A DNA stretch of 21,316 bases. Origin: CAYMND01 sp964465065 (GTDB taxonomy: Bacteria; Acidobacteriota; Aminicenantia; UBA2199). Where the stretch lies: the NCBI GenBank assembly GCA_964465065.1, contig CAYXHZ010000054.1:1-21316 (forward strand), given 5' to 3'. Position 1 is the stretch's first letter, and each line of letters opens with the position of its first letter. The notes under the pieces are model-generated. The model saw nothing but the letters and a program-made list of their open reading frames with translations. It was not told the DNA's origin and did not search any database. The position numbers and the translations under genes are program-made. Shown piece after piece: positions 7,174 through 15,113 of the stretch.

Positions 7174-9258
7174 CTAGTCCAGCTTGAATTGCGCCACCAG
7201 ACCATCCAGGTTGTCGGCATGGTCCTTGAGTTCGTTGGTCAGATTGATGAATTCGGAAGACATGCGTGCGTTGTCGTTGCCCAGGCCGTCGATTTCGTTG
7301 ACGGCGATATTGATCTGACCGATTCCGGTCTGCTGCTCGCTCGACAGCGAACTGATCTGGGTGATGAGCGTGGAGATGCCGGAAAGAGTGTTGCGGATCT
7401 CGGAAAAGAACCGGGCCGTTTCCTGAACCAGGTTCAGACCTTTCTTGGTGGAACTCAGGTTCCGGGTGACGATGTCGCGAATGGTACGCGACGATTCGGC
7501 CGTTTTCAGGGCCAAATTGCGCACTTCAGCGGCCACGACCGAAAACCCCCGGCCGGCCTCACCGGCCCGGGCGGCCTCGATGGCGGCGTTGAGGGCCAGC
7601 AGATTGGTCTGGAAGCTGATGTCGTCGATGACGTTGACGATCTGACTGATCTGATCTCCGGATTGATGGATCTCGTCCATGGTGCTGCTGACGCTCTCGA
7701 TCAATTGCGTCTTATGCTGCAAATCGCTGTTGATTCTGGATAGACCGCCCTCGGCGTTGGCGGCGTTTTCGCTGTTGGTCCTGACCCCCTTGGAGAACTG
7801 CTCCAGGGTGACGGTGGTCTGGGTCAGTGCCGCCGCCTGCTGGGTAGTGTGTTCGGACAGGTCGCGGCTGCGTTCGGCGATGGTTTGGGTCGACCCGGCA
7901 ATCGCCGCACTGCTGCCGGCGATACTGCGGATCATTCCGTGCAGCCGGTCGAGAAACTTGTTGAACCAGCCGGCCAGATCGCCGACCTCGTCCTGTTTTT
8001 CGATGGCCAGACGTTTGGTCATGTCCACCCGGCCTTCGGCCAGGTCACGGGCGCGGTCGACCAGGGACAGGATCGGCCGGACGATGCTGCGTGACAGCAC
8101 ATTCCAGAAAAAGGCCACCGCCGCCATCGACAGGACCAGGATAATCAGCATGATATTGCGGCTGCTTCGGTTGGCCTCCCGCTGGGCGTTCACCCCCGCG
8201 AAAAACTCGTCGTCCCAGGTTCCGGCGCCGATAATCCAGTTCCAGGGCGCGAAATAGCCGATGGTCACGGTTTTCTGCCGGGCTCGGGCATCGGCGGCGT
8301 TCTGCCAGGGGTAACTGACGTGGGCGAACTCGCCCGTTTTCAGCGCCAGGCTCTTCTTGACAATCTCCTGAATGATCGGATTGCCGGCGGAATCCCGGCT
8401 TTCCCAGATGTTTTCGCCGTCGCGCTGACCGTTCTGGGAAATGATGTACTTGCCCTGAGGATCGAGAACGTAGACATAACCCGTTTTGCCGACCTTGAAG
8501 TTCATAATTTCCCGGCGCAAGCTGGTGGCACTCTCCTCGGGAACACCGACGTAGAGGATGCCGATCACTTTCCCCGATGAATCACGCAGAGGCTCGTAGG
8601 CTGTGACGTACCATTTATCGACGACAAAGGCCCTACCGGTGTAATTCTTGCCGGCCAGCACCCGCTGCAGCACCGGATTGGCCTGGCCGTCCGGATTGAC
8701 GACCGGAATGTAGGTTCCGATAGCCCGCTTTTTTTCCAGGTTTTCGACGTTGGTGACCACCCGCAGCATGTCCCCCTGTTCGTTCATGCGCTGAAAGATG
8801 GTACAGGTGCCTCCCACCAGGCTTCGGGTCCGGTCGACCACGGGCGAGGGTTGGTTAATATCCGGATTCCGTCCCAACCAGGCGTTTCCGACCATCATTT
8901 TGGGCAGGCGGACCGTAGTCTGGGCCTGGGTGAACTGGTTGACAGCCTGCCATTCGATGGCTTCAGCGCTCAGGCTGACGACGCCGGATTTCTGCAAAAC
9001 CTCCCGCGCCACGTTCAGGTCATAGATCACCTTAGCTTCCAGTGTTTCCTGCTGCGCGGCCAGCATGGCCAGGATACCGGAGACGATGTGCTCCTGGCCC
9101 TGATGAGCTTGAGACAGGGTCTCGGTCTCGGTGATACTTTCCAGCGCGGATGCCTGCCAGAGGGCGATGGCGACGATCAGCAGAACTGCGAGACTGGTGG
9201 TGACGACTCCCAGAACAATCAGTTTCCTCCCGATATTCATCGATTTTTTAGCAGCCAT
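7174..9258 (-). CDS. Methyl-accepting chemotaxis protein with Cache-type sensor (MCP-C)
   Basis: 694-aa chemoreceptor. The start ATG at 9258 (MAAKKSMNIGRK) follows a strong AGGAGGA site; the frame is open upstream but that part is not credible protein. TM1 is at about 11-34 and TM2 at about 368-388. The roughly 330-residue extracytoplasmic region resembles the Cache_3-Cache_2 fusion type (PF17201-like), with GGTCTIFQRMNEQGDMLRV, an inter-lobe GKNYTGRAFVVDKWYVTAYEP, VIGILYVGVP and a membrane-proximal lobe with GKTGYVYVLDPQGKYIISQ. Such sensors often bind small carboxylic acids or similar metabolites; the ligand here is not predictable. HAMP is at about 389-440 and the signalling tip contains NLLALNAAIEAARAGEAGRG. 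It stops at VAQFKLD with no tether peptide. It is transcribed alone. Confidence 0.95.
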   Translation of the reverse strand: MAAKKSMNIGRKLIVLGVVTTSLAVLLIVAIALWQASALESITETETLSQAHQGQEHIVSGILAMLAAQQETLEAKVIYDLNVAREVLQKSGVVSLSAEAIEWQAVNQFTQAQTTVRLPKMMVGNAWLGRNPDINQPSPVVDRTRSLVGGTCTIFQRMNEQGDMLRVVTNVENLEKKRAIGTYIPVVNPDGQANPVLQRVLAGKNYTGRAFVVDKWYVTAYEPLRDSSGKVIGILYVGVPEESATSLRREIMNFKVGKTGYVYVLDPQGKYIISQNGQRDGENIWESRDSAGNPIIQEIVKKSLALKTGEFAHVSYPWQNAADARARQKTVTIGYFAPWNWIIGAGTWDDEFFAGVNAQREANRSSRNIMLIILVLSMAAVAFFWNVLSRSIVRPILSLVDRARDLAEGRVDMTKRLAIEKQDEVGDLAGWFNKFLDRLHGMIRSIAGSSAAIAGSTQTIAERSRDLSEHTTQQAAALTQTTVTLEQFSKGVRTNSENAANAEGGLSRINSDLQHKTQLIESVSSTMDEIHQSGDQISQIVNVIDDISFQTNLLALNAAIEAARAGEAGRGFSVVAAEVRNLALKTAESSRTIRDIVTRNLSSTKKGLNLVQETARFFSEIRNTLSGISTLITQISSLSSEQQTGIGQINIAVNEIDGLGNDNARMSSEFINLTNELKDHADNLDGLVAQFKLD

Positions 9259-9320
9259 GAATCCTCCTCTACTTCGTCGGCGCTCATCTGCAGTTCGTTC
9301 GAGACGATGCAAACGATCTT

Positions 9321-9348
9321 CATTACATAGTAATGATATTGTCAATAT
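9321..9348. promoter_or_regulatory. Two abutting palindromes upstream of MCP-C, candidate operator
   Basis: CATTAC-ATA-GTAATG (9321-9335) and ATATTG-T-CAATAT (9336-9348) are both perfect inverted repeats and directly touch. They lie in an AT-rich gap 63-90 bp upstream of the MCP-C start. The minus strand of the second contains TTGACA (9345-9340), a possible -35, though the matching -10 is poor. The gap 9259-9428 holds no gene. The palindromes are seen directly; operator function is inferred. Confidence 0.45.
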
Positions 9349-9428
9349 TCTTATTTTTCTAAAAATTATTTGCGAATTGATCCGGTCGCAAAACAAAATT
9401 AATCGGTATTCAGCCGGTCCGGAGCCGT

Positions 9429-10529
9429 CTATTTCGGTTTCTGGTAATTCGGCAATTCCCGGATCAGGGTCGACAATCCCAGTACCGACAACGGGCACTG
9501 CGACCAGTCGTGTTCCCAGCAGACCACGTGAGTGTAGGGTTCCAGCTCGGCTTCATGACCGATCAGTTCGGAACTGTGGTGCACGAAAACGAGTCGAACC
9601 GTCGACCATTCCGTCTCGTCGAGACGATGGGTGCGGAAACCGTTGAATCCGGCCCCTTCCCCGGCCGTCTCCAGAAAGAAACCGAGCTCGATGGCCACCA
9701 TGCCGAACAGGAAAATGACCCCGGTGCGATCGGACGGGGGAAACTGCAGGCCGCGGAAACTGAGCCGTTCTCCTTTCATCCGTTGTTCCGGCGGCGGTTC
9801 ATTGCTCAGGTCCGGCACGATGATCGGTTGCCGAGCCGTATGGATATCCGGGTTGTACTCCGGCAGCAGAATCCCCTCTTCGCCTTCCGGCCAGGTGGCC
9901 AGAGTGCGATCGCTCTCCTCGGGCGCCGCCGGCCGGTCCGGCTCGTTTTCCGCTTTGACTTCCTCGACGGGAACCACCGGCACGACGAATTCCGGAACCG
10001 GCGCCGAAACCACGGTGGCGGCCAGCTGGGCATCCAGATCCTGGGAGTCCTCGTTGGCATCGTGTCTTTGCGCGCTCGTATCGGGTTGATCATCGCTCGA
10101 GGCCGACCCGGAGAACATGCGCGTTCTGCCGGCATCGGTCAGGTAACCGTCCCGGGACTGCTCCTGCTTTTTTTCTCCGAAATAACGCTGCGCCAGCTTG
10201 AATGGTACTTCCAGGCTCCGCCAGTGCTGCTGGTAGGTGGCCGAAGGGATCTTGCCGTATTGATCGATCAGGGCGTAAGTCGGGATCTCGCCGGTCAGGG
10301 TAAAGATGCGCCACAGCTCGGTCAACAGATCCTTGCTGGTGGGTTCCTTGCGAACCACGCCGGACAGGCGGGCCTCCAGCAGCGCCGATTTCCAGGAACC
10401 CATGAAAAATTCTACCGTATTGAGCGGAATGGTCGAACATTCCTGAAACTGGGCCGGGGTAACCGTGTCGGTTTTGAGATAGGCAGCCACCCGCCGGATC
10501 TCGGCGACGATTTCTTCCTTGCTGTACAT
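9429..10529 (-). CDS. Homing-endonuclease-associated-repeat protein with nuclease-like C-terminal domain
   Basis: 366-aa, probably cytoplasmic. Two N-terminal repeats of about 55 residues resemble the homing-endonuclease-associated repeat (helical, DNA-binding type): SKEEIVAEIRRVAAYL...GSWKSALLEARL (about 3-55) and SKDLLTELWRIFTLTGEIPT...WRSLEVPFKLA (about 64-113). A long acidic, Pro/Glu-rich linker (about 135-250) follows. The C-terminal domain (about 255-360) has RGLQFPPSDRTGVIFLFGMVAIELGF and CWEHDWSQCPLSVLGLS. I associate this pattern, from memory, with restriction-like (PD-(D/E)XK-type) domains. Where I would expect acidic catalytic residues the sequence reads STVRLVFVHHSSELIGH, so it may be inactive. 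The start at 10529 has GGGAGA upstream. It follows purA by 51 bp, probably in one transcript. Confidence 0.7.
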   Translation of the reverse strand: MYSKEEIVAEIRRVAAYLKTDTVTPAQFQECSTIPLNTVEFFMGSWKSALLEARLSGVVRKEPTSKDLLTELWRIFTLTGEIPTYALIDQYGKIPSATYQQHWRSLEVPFKLAQRYFGEKKQEQSRDGYLTDAGRTRMFSGSASSDDQPDTSAQRHDANEDSQDLDAQLAATVVSAPVPEFVVPVVPVEEVKAENEPDRPAAPEESDRTLATWPEGEEGILLPEYNPDIHTARQPIIVPDLSNEPPPEQRMKGERLSFRGLQFPPSDRTGVIFLFGMVAIELGFFLETAGEGAGFNGFRTHRLDETEWSTVRLVFVHHSSELIGHEAELEPYTHVVCWEHDWSQCPLSVLGLSTLIRELPNYQKPK

Positions 10530-10580
10530 CGAAAATCTCCCTTCCTCTGCTCCGGCCTCGGCCGGTCATCGCACCCCTCT

Positions 10581-11849
10581 TCAGGCCAAGACGATCGTCT
10601 GCTCCCGGGTCGGCCCCACAGAGAGAAAATGCACTGGAATTTTAACATAAGATTCTATGAAATGGATATAATCGCGAATCGCTCCGGGCAGCTCATCCGC
10701 TTTACGGACCGTATCGAGCGGGCACTGCCAGCCGGGCAGTTCTTCATAGACCCCCTCTACACGCGACAATCTGCGGGCATCGGCGCAGAAGGTCCGGCTG
10801 ATCTCGCCGTCGGGATGGCGGTAGGCGGTCAGCAGCGGAATGGTGGCGAACTGGTCCAGGACATCGATCTTGGTGAGAAACAGTTCGTCGACGCCGTTGA
10901 TATCGACGGCATACTTCAAGGCCACCAGGTCCAGCCAGCCGACCCGGCGGGGACGCCCGGTGGTGGCGCCGTATTCGTTGCCCAGGGTGCGCAGCTCTTC
11001 GGCGGCCTGACCGGACAATTCCGAGGGGAAGGGGCCGCCGCCGACCCGGGTGGTGTAGGCCTTGGTGACTCCGACCACCTTGCCCAGCTGCTTGTGCGAC
11101 AGACCGGTACCGGAAAAGAGACCGCCGACCGTCGGCACCGAAGAAGTGACGAAGGGGTAGGTGCCGAAGCGCAGGTCGAGCAGAACGCCCTGGGCTCCTT
11201 CGAAGAGCATGGAGGCGCCGTCCTCGCTGAAACGGTGCAACAGGGAGACGGTGTCGCAGAGCAAGGAACGCAGACGTTCGCCGGCCTGCAGGTATGAATC
11301 GATGTAGCTGTCGATCGTCACCGTTTCCCCGCCGTGAATGGTGATGAGCTGGTTGAAGAAGCGGTTCAGCGGGACCAGCTTGGCCAGAAGCTGATCGCGG
11401 TCGAGCAGGTCGCCCAGAAAGACGGCCCGGCGCCCGGCCACGTCCTCGTAGGCGGGACCGATACCGCGTCGGGTGGTACCGATTTTTTCGTAGCGGGCCT
11501 CTTCGAACACCTCGTCCAGGCGCTGATGTTCCGGCAGAATCACCGGAGCGTCCATACTGATGAACAGATCATCGATGAGAATGCCCTGTGCCGACAGATC
11601 GTCCATTTCCGACAGCAGGGCCAGAGGGTTGACCACCACGCCGTGGGTGATCACCGAACGGGTACCCGGCGTGCATACACCGGAAGGCAACAGGTGCAGG
11701 GCCAGTTTCCGGCCTTTGTTGTAGATGGTGTGACCGGCGTTGTGGCCGCCCTGATAACGCACGACCACGTCGAAATTGTGCGCCAGGTAATCGATGGCTT
11801 TGCCCTTGCCCTCATCGCCCCACTGCAATCCCATTACCGCAGTATTCAT
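10581..11849 (-). CDS. purA: Adenylosuccinate synthetase
   Basis: 422-aa enzyme of normal family length. It converts IMP, aspartate and GTP into adenylosuccinate, the first committed step to AMP. Diagnostic motifs are present: WGDEGKGKAIDYL at the N-terminus, RYQGGHNAGHTIY, TTRRGIGPAYEDVAGR, LFEGAQGVLLDLRFGTYPFV, KAYTTRVGGGPFPSEL, TTGRPRRVGWLDLVALKYA and LTKIDVLD. The start ATG at 11849 (MNTAVMGLQWG) is fixed by AGGAGA a few bases upstream and by the family N-terminus. It is divergent from the tatA operon, has its own promoter, and is followed on the same strand by the homing-endonuclease-repeat gene. Nothing looks degenerate. Confidence 0.98.
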   Translation of the reverse strand: MNTAVMGLQWGDEGKGKAIDYLAHNFDVVVRYQGGHNAGHTIYNKGRKLALHLLPSGVCTPGTRSVITHGVVVNPLALLSEMDDLSAQGILIDDLFISMDAPVILPEHQRLDEVFEEARYEKIGTTRRGIGPAYEDVAGRRAVFLGDLLDRDQLLAKLVPLNRFFNQLITIHGGETVTIDSYIDSYLQAGERLRSLLCDTVSLLHRFSEDGASMLFEGAQGVLLDLRFGTYPFVTSSVPTVGGLFSGTGLSHKQLGKVVGVTKAYTTRVGGGPFPSELSGQAAEELRTLGNEYGATTGRPRRVGWLDLVALKYAVDINGVDELFLTKIDVLDQFATIPLLTAYRHPDGEISRTFCADARRLSRVEGVYEELPGWQCPLDTVRKADELPGAIRDYIHFIESYVKIPVHFLSVGPTREQTIVLA

Positions 11850-11923
11850 CTCGTTCTCCTTGTCGATGCACAATGAAAGCGGGCCCCGTCCAGCTCCGGT
11901 TCCGGCTCAGGACACCGACGGCC

Positions 11924-11952
11924 ATTGTAACAAAGGCGCCATGGCGTGTAAA
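11924..11952 (-). promoter_or_regulatory. purA promoter, sigma70-type
   Basis: On the minus strand: TTTACA (11952-11947), a 17-bp spacer, then TACAAT (11929-11924). Both boxes are near consensus with ideal spacing. Transcription would start near 11917 and give a leader of about 68 nt before the ATG at 11849. Confidence 0.75.
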
Positions 11953-12016
11953 TAGCGCGGCCGGAAATCGCGGACCGTTGCGCCCTGGGTATCCACAGCG
12001 TCAGCCCGCCCCTTCC

Positions 12017-12045
12017 TTGACACTGTGCGCGCTACGGGATACAAT
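12017..12045 (+). promoter_or_regulatory. Promoter of the tatA-lepA operon, sigma70-type
   Basis: TTGACA (12017-12022), a 17-bp spacer, then TACAAT (12040-12045). This is a nearly perfect sigma70-type promoter facing tatA. The predicted start near 12052 is just before a GAGGTG ribosome site (12058-12063) and the ATG at 12068. It is divergent from the purA promoter; the two -35 boxes are 64 bp apart. Confidence 0.8.
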
Positions 12046-12067
12046 CCGTTTTATTCAGAGGTGAAGC

Positions 12068-12253
12068 ATGTTTGGCAGCGTCGGCATATGGGAAATTCTC
12101 GTTATTTTACTGATCGTGGCCGTTCTGTTCGGCGGCAAGAAGATTCCCGAACTGGGCAAAGGACTGGGTGAAGGCATCAAAAACTTCAAGAACGCCCTGA
12201 AAAAGGAAAAGGCGGAGGACGACAAGACATCAGCCCATGATCCGCACAATTGA
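12068..12253 (+). CDS. tatA: TatA/TatE-type twin-arginine translocase subunit
   Basis: 61-aa membrane protein of the twin-arginine protein export system, which moves folded proteins across the inner membrane. A single N-terminal membrane helix (MFGSVGIWEILVILLIVAVL) is followed by the hallmark FGGKKIPELGKGLGEGIKNF amphipathic helix and a short charged tail. The start at 12068 has GAGGTG upstream. It is the first gene of a plus-strand operon and overlaps the following methyltransferase gene by 17 nt. No tatB or tatC is in the window, so the core TatC must be encoded elsewhere. Confidence 0.95.
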   Translation: MFGSVGIWEILVILLIVAVLFGGKKIPELGKGLGEGIKNFKNALKKEKAEDDKTSAHDPHN

Positions 12254-13313
12254 GGCCCTGATCGAGCGACGGAAAAGGCTCCAGGACCAACTCAACTCCA
12301 ACCTGAACGAGCTGGCCGAGCACAGTACGGCACCGTTCTGGCGCCGGCGCCGGCAGCGGGAAAAGCTGCAGTCGCTCTACAGGCGTCTGGCTCAGACCGT
12401 TTCGGAACTGATCACCGTTTCCGACCAGGAATGGGACGCCCAGAGCAACAACCACAGCAGCCAGGTCTTTTCCTCGCTGCAGCACCAGATGGAAACGCTT
12501 CAGGCCCAGTATCAGCAGATCAGCACTCTGCTGGTCGGTTTTGCCCAGCTGGAAGAGAAATTGACGCGACTGATCGCCGGCCTGGACCAGGCCTCGGAGC
12601 AAACGCAGATCAAGACGGAGCTGCAGGCCATCCGCGAACAGCTCAGCCCGTTCCAGTACGCCGACTTCGAACAGCGTTTCCGCGGCGGTCCGCAAGCCGT
12701 ACGGGATCAGCTCGGCCGCTATCTGCCCCTGCTGACCGGTCACGCTCCGGTCCTCGACTTGGGTTGCGGCCGCGGCGAATTCGTGGCCATGCTCCTGCAG
12801 GCCGGCATCGCCGCCGAAGGAATCGATCTCAGCCATTCCATGCTCAGGCAGGCCCAGACCGCCGGCCTGCCCTGCCGTCACGGCGATATCGTCGCCACGC
12901 TGGAGCGATGCCCTTCCGACAGTCTGGGCGCCCTGTTCTCGGCCCAGGTCATCGAGCATCTGGACGGCGACAGTCTGCGCCGACTGGTCAGCGAATCCTT
13001 CCGCGTCCTCAAACCGGGAGGACTGCTGCTGCTGGAGACCGTCAACCCCCTGTCCCTGTTCGCCTTCAGCCGCATCTTCCTGCTCGACACCACCCATCGC
13101 AGCGCCCTGCACCCCGAATTCATGCGCTACCTGCTGCAGTGCAGCGCCTTCACCGATGTGGAAATCGTCTACGGTCCCCTTCCCGACAGCGAACGACTCG
13201 GTCTGGTGCCGGCGCAGACACCGGAATCGGCCATCCTCAACCAGAACACCGACAAGCTGAACCGCTTGTTGTTCGGCGCCTCCGTTTACGCCGTCAAAGG
13301 CACAAAACCATGA
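12237..13313 (+). CDS. SAM-dependent methyltransferase with N-terminal coiled coil
   Basis: 358-aa protein. The N-terminal ~145 residues are helical and Gln/Leu-rich (coiled-coil-like). The C-terminal part is a class I methyltransferase: FEQRFRGGPQAVRDQL leads in, VLDLGCGRGEFVAML is the SAM-binding motif I, EGIDLSHSMLRQA motif II, FSAQVIEHLDGD motif IV and RVLKPGGLLLLETVNP motif VI. LLDTTHRSALHPEFMRYLL follows. This arrangement resembles methyltransferases associated with surface-polysaccharide genes (WbdD-like methyltransferase domain). The substrate is unknown. The start ATG at 12237 lies inside the 3' end of tatA, and the stop overlaps the lepA start (ATGA), so it is translationally coupled on both sides. 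Confidence 0.9.
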   Translation: MIRTIEALIERRKRLQDQLNSNLNELAEHSTAPFWRRRRQREKLQSLYRRLAQTVSELITVSDQEWDAQSNNHSSQVFSSLQHQMETLQAQYQQISTLLVGFAQLEEKLTRLIAGLDQASEQTQIKTELQAIREQLSPFQYADFEQRFRGGPQAVRDQLGRYLPLLTGHAPVLDLGCGRGEFVAMLLQAGIAAEGIDLSHSMLRQAQTAGLPCRHGDIVATLERCPSDSLGALFSAQVIEHLDGDSLRRLVSESFRVLKPGGLLLLETVNPLSLFAFSRIFLLDTTHRSALHPEFMRYLLQCSAFTDVEIVYGPLPDSERLGLVPAQTPESAILNQNTDKLNRLLFGASVYAVKGTKP

Positions 13314-15100
13314 AACATATCCGAAACTTTTCGATCATCGCCCATATCGACCACGGCAAGACGACGCTTTCCGACCGTCTGCTGCAGATCACCAACGCCG
13401 TTCCCGACCGCGAGATGCAGGAACAGGTTCTCGATTCGATGGAGCTGGAGCGCGAACGCGGCATCACCATCAAGTCCCACTTCGTCAGCCTCAAAAGCGA
13501 CTACGACGGAACCGAATACACCCTCAACCTGATCGACACCCCCGGCCACATCGACTTCAACTACGAGGTCTCCCGGGCCCTGTCGGCCTGCGAGGGCACC
13601 CTGCTGGTCATCGACAGCACCCAGGGGGTGGAGGCCCAGACCGTGGCCAACACCTATCTGGCCATGGAACACGATCTGGTCATCATCCCGGTAATGAACA
13701 AGATCGACCTGCCCAGCACCGAGCTGGAAAAATCGCTGGAGCAGATGGAATCGGTCATCGGAATCGGCCGGGAGGAAGCCCTGATGGTCAGCGCCAAGAC
13801 CGGCCAGGGCATCGACCAGCTGATCCCGGCCATCATCGGCCGCATTCCCCCTCCGAAAGGGGACGAGAACGCCCCGCTCAAGGCCCTGATCTTCGACAGC
13901 TGGTTCGACCCCTACCGCGGAGTCATTATCCTCATCCGCCTCATCGACGGCCGGATCAGCAAGGGCGACCGTATCCGTTTCCTGTCCAACAACGCCGAGT
14001 ACGACGTCACCGAAATCGGCGTATTCTCCCCCAAAATCACCCCGCTGACCAGCCTGTCCGCCGGCGAGGTGGGCTACCTGATGGCCAGCATCAAGAACAT
14101 CTCCGAGGTCAAGATCGGCGATACGGTCACCCTGGCCAAGCAGGCCAACGTCACCCCGCTGCCCGGTTTCAAGGAACCGCAGCCGATGGTCTTCGCCGGC
14201 TTCTACCCCGGCGAGGGCTCCAGTCACGAGGAGCTGCGCGATTCGCTGGAGAAACTGGTGCTCAACGATTCGTCGATGAAGTTTGAACCCGAATCCTCTC
14301 CGGCCCTAGGCATCGGCTTCCGTTGCGGCTTTCTGGGCCTGCTGCACAAAGAGATCATCCAGGAACGGCTGGAACGCGAATACGACCTGGCCATCGTCAC
14401 CACCGCCCCCTCCGTCCGCTACCGCATCACCAACACCAAGGGCGAAAAATTCGAGATCGAATCCCCGGCCCAGCTGCCCGAGCCGCAATACCTGCGCACC
14501 ATCGAGGAGCCCTTCATCGAGGCCATCATCATCACCCCGGAAACCTACCTGGGCAACCTGATGAAGCTGATGCAGGACCGGCGCGGCATCCACAAGAAAA
14601 TGGACTACATCAGTCCGCAGCGGGTGCAGCTGACCTACGAGCTGCCCCTGGCCGAGGTCCTCTACGACTTCTTCAACCGCATCAAATCCATCTCCAGCGG
14701 CTACGCCTCGCTGGATTACGAAATCAAGGACTACCGCGAGTCCAAACTGATCAAGCTCGACGTGCTCATCAACGGCTCGCCGATCGACGCCCTGGCCCTG
14801 ATCGTGCACCAGGACAACGCCTACCACATCGGCCAGGCCCTGACCAGCAAGATGAAGAAGGTCATCCCGCAGCAGCTCTACGAGGTGGTCATCCAGGCGG
14901 CCATCGGGAAAAGGGTCATCGCCAAGACCGTGGTCAAGGCCATGCGCAAGAACGTGCTGGCCAAGTGCTACGGCGGCGACATCAGCCGCAAGATGAAACT
15001 GCTGGAAAAACAGAAGAAGGGCAAGAAGCGCATGAAGCGCATCGGCAAGGTCGAGATCCCCCAGGAAGCCTTCCTGGCCGCGCTGGAGCTGGAAGACTAG
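13310..15100 (+). CDS. lepA: Elongation factor 4 (LepA), ribosomal back-translocating GTPase
   Basis: 596-aa translational GTPase of normal length that acts on the ribosome. All G motifs are present: AHIDHGKTTLSDRLL (G1), RERGITIK (G2), DTPGHIDF (G3), NKID (G4) and SAKTGQG (G5). The LepA-specific region follows: GFRCGFLGLLHKEIIQERLEREY, SPAQLPEP and the C-terminal domain with NVLAKCYGGDISRKMKLLEKQKKGKKRMK. The start at 13310 (MKHIRNFSIIAHIDHG) overlaps the methyltransferase stop (ATGA). The frame is open far upstream, but that sequence is the methyltransferase in another frame. It ends in QEAFLAALELED-stop, and this 39-nt end is repeated twice downstream. The nitrilase gene follows after 13 bp. 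Confidence 0.98.
   Translation: MKHIRNFSIIAHIDHGKTTLSDRLLQITNAVPDREMQEQVLDSMELERERGITIKSHFVSLKSDYDGTEYTLNLIDTPGHIDFNYEVSRALSACEGTLLVIDSTQGVEAQTVANTYLAMEHDLVIIPVMNKIDLPSTELEKSLEQMESVIGIGREEALMVSAKTGQGIDQLIPAIIGRIPPPKGDENAPLKALIFDSWFDPYRGVIILIRLIDGRISKGDRIRFLSNNAEYDVTEIGVFSPKITPLTSLSAGEVGYLMASIKNISEVKIGDTVTLAKQANVTPLPGFKEPQPMVFAGFYPGEGSSHEELRDSLEKLVLNDSSMKFEPESSPALGIGFRCGFLGLLHKEIIQERLEREYDLAIVTTAPSVRYRITNTKGEKFEIESPAQLPEPQYLRTIEEPFIEAIIITPETYLGNLMKLMQDRRGIHKKMDYISPQRVQLTYELPLAEVLYDFFNRIKSISSGYASLDYEIKDYRESKLIKLDVLINGSPIDALALIVHQDNAYHIGQALTSKMKKVIPQQLYEVVIQAAIGKRVIAKTVVKAMRKNVLAKCYGGDISRKMKLLEKQKKGKKRMKRIGKVEIPQEAFLAALELED
15062..15100 (+). repeat. lepA-tail repeat, copy 1 (the functional lepA 3' end)
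   Basis: The last 13 codons of lepA including the TAG stop. It contains the perfect palindrome CCAGGAAG-C-CTTCCTGG at 15061-15077. It matches copy 2 at 35 of 39 positions and copy 3 at 33 of 39. For copy 3 similarity extends upstream to about 15046. Confidence 0.9.
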
Positions 15101-15113
15101 CCCCGGGATTCAC

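Noticed and set aside
9510..11297. 595-codon plus-strand open frame across purA and the homing-endonuclease-repeat gene
   Set aside because: It spans two real minus-strand genes and their gap, and shows no recognisable domain.
11984..11998. DnaA-box-like GTATCCACA between purA and tatA
   Set aside because: A single near-match in a promoter region is expected by chance.
12431..13309. N-terminal extension of lepA (frame open from 12431)
   Set aside because: The extension is the methyltransferase read in another frame; LepA begins at MKHIRNFSIIAHIDHG (13310), where an ATGA overlap occurs.
12186..14227. Long minus-strand frames over the methyltransferase and lepA
   Set aside because: Antisense shadows with Gly/Asp/Val-rich low-information sequence and no initiation signals.
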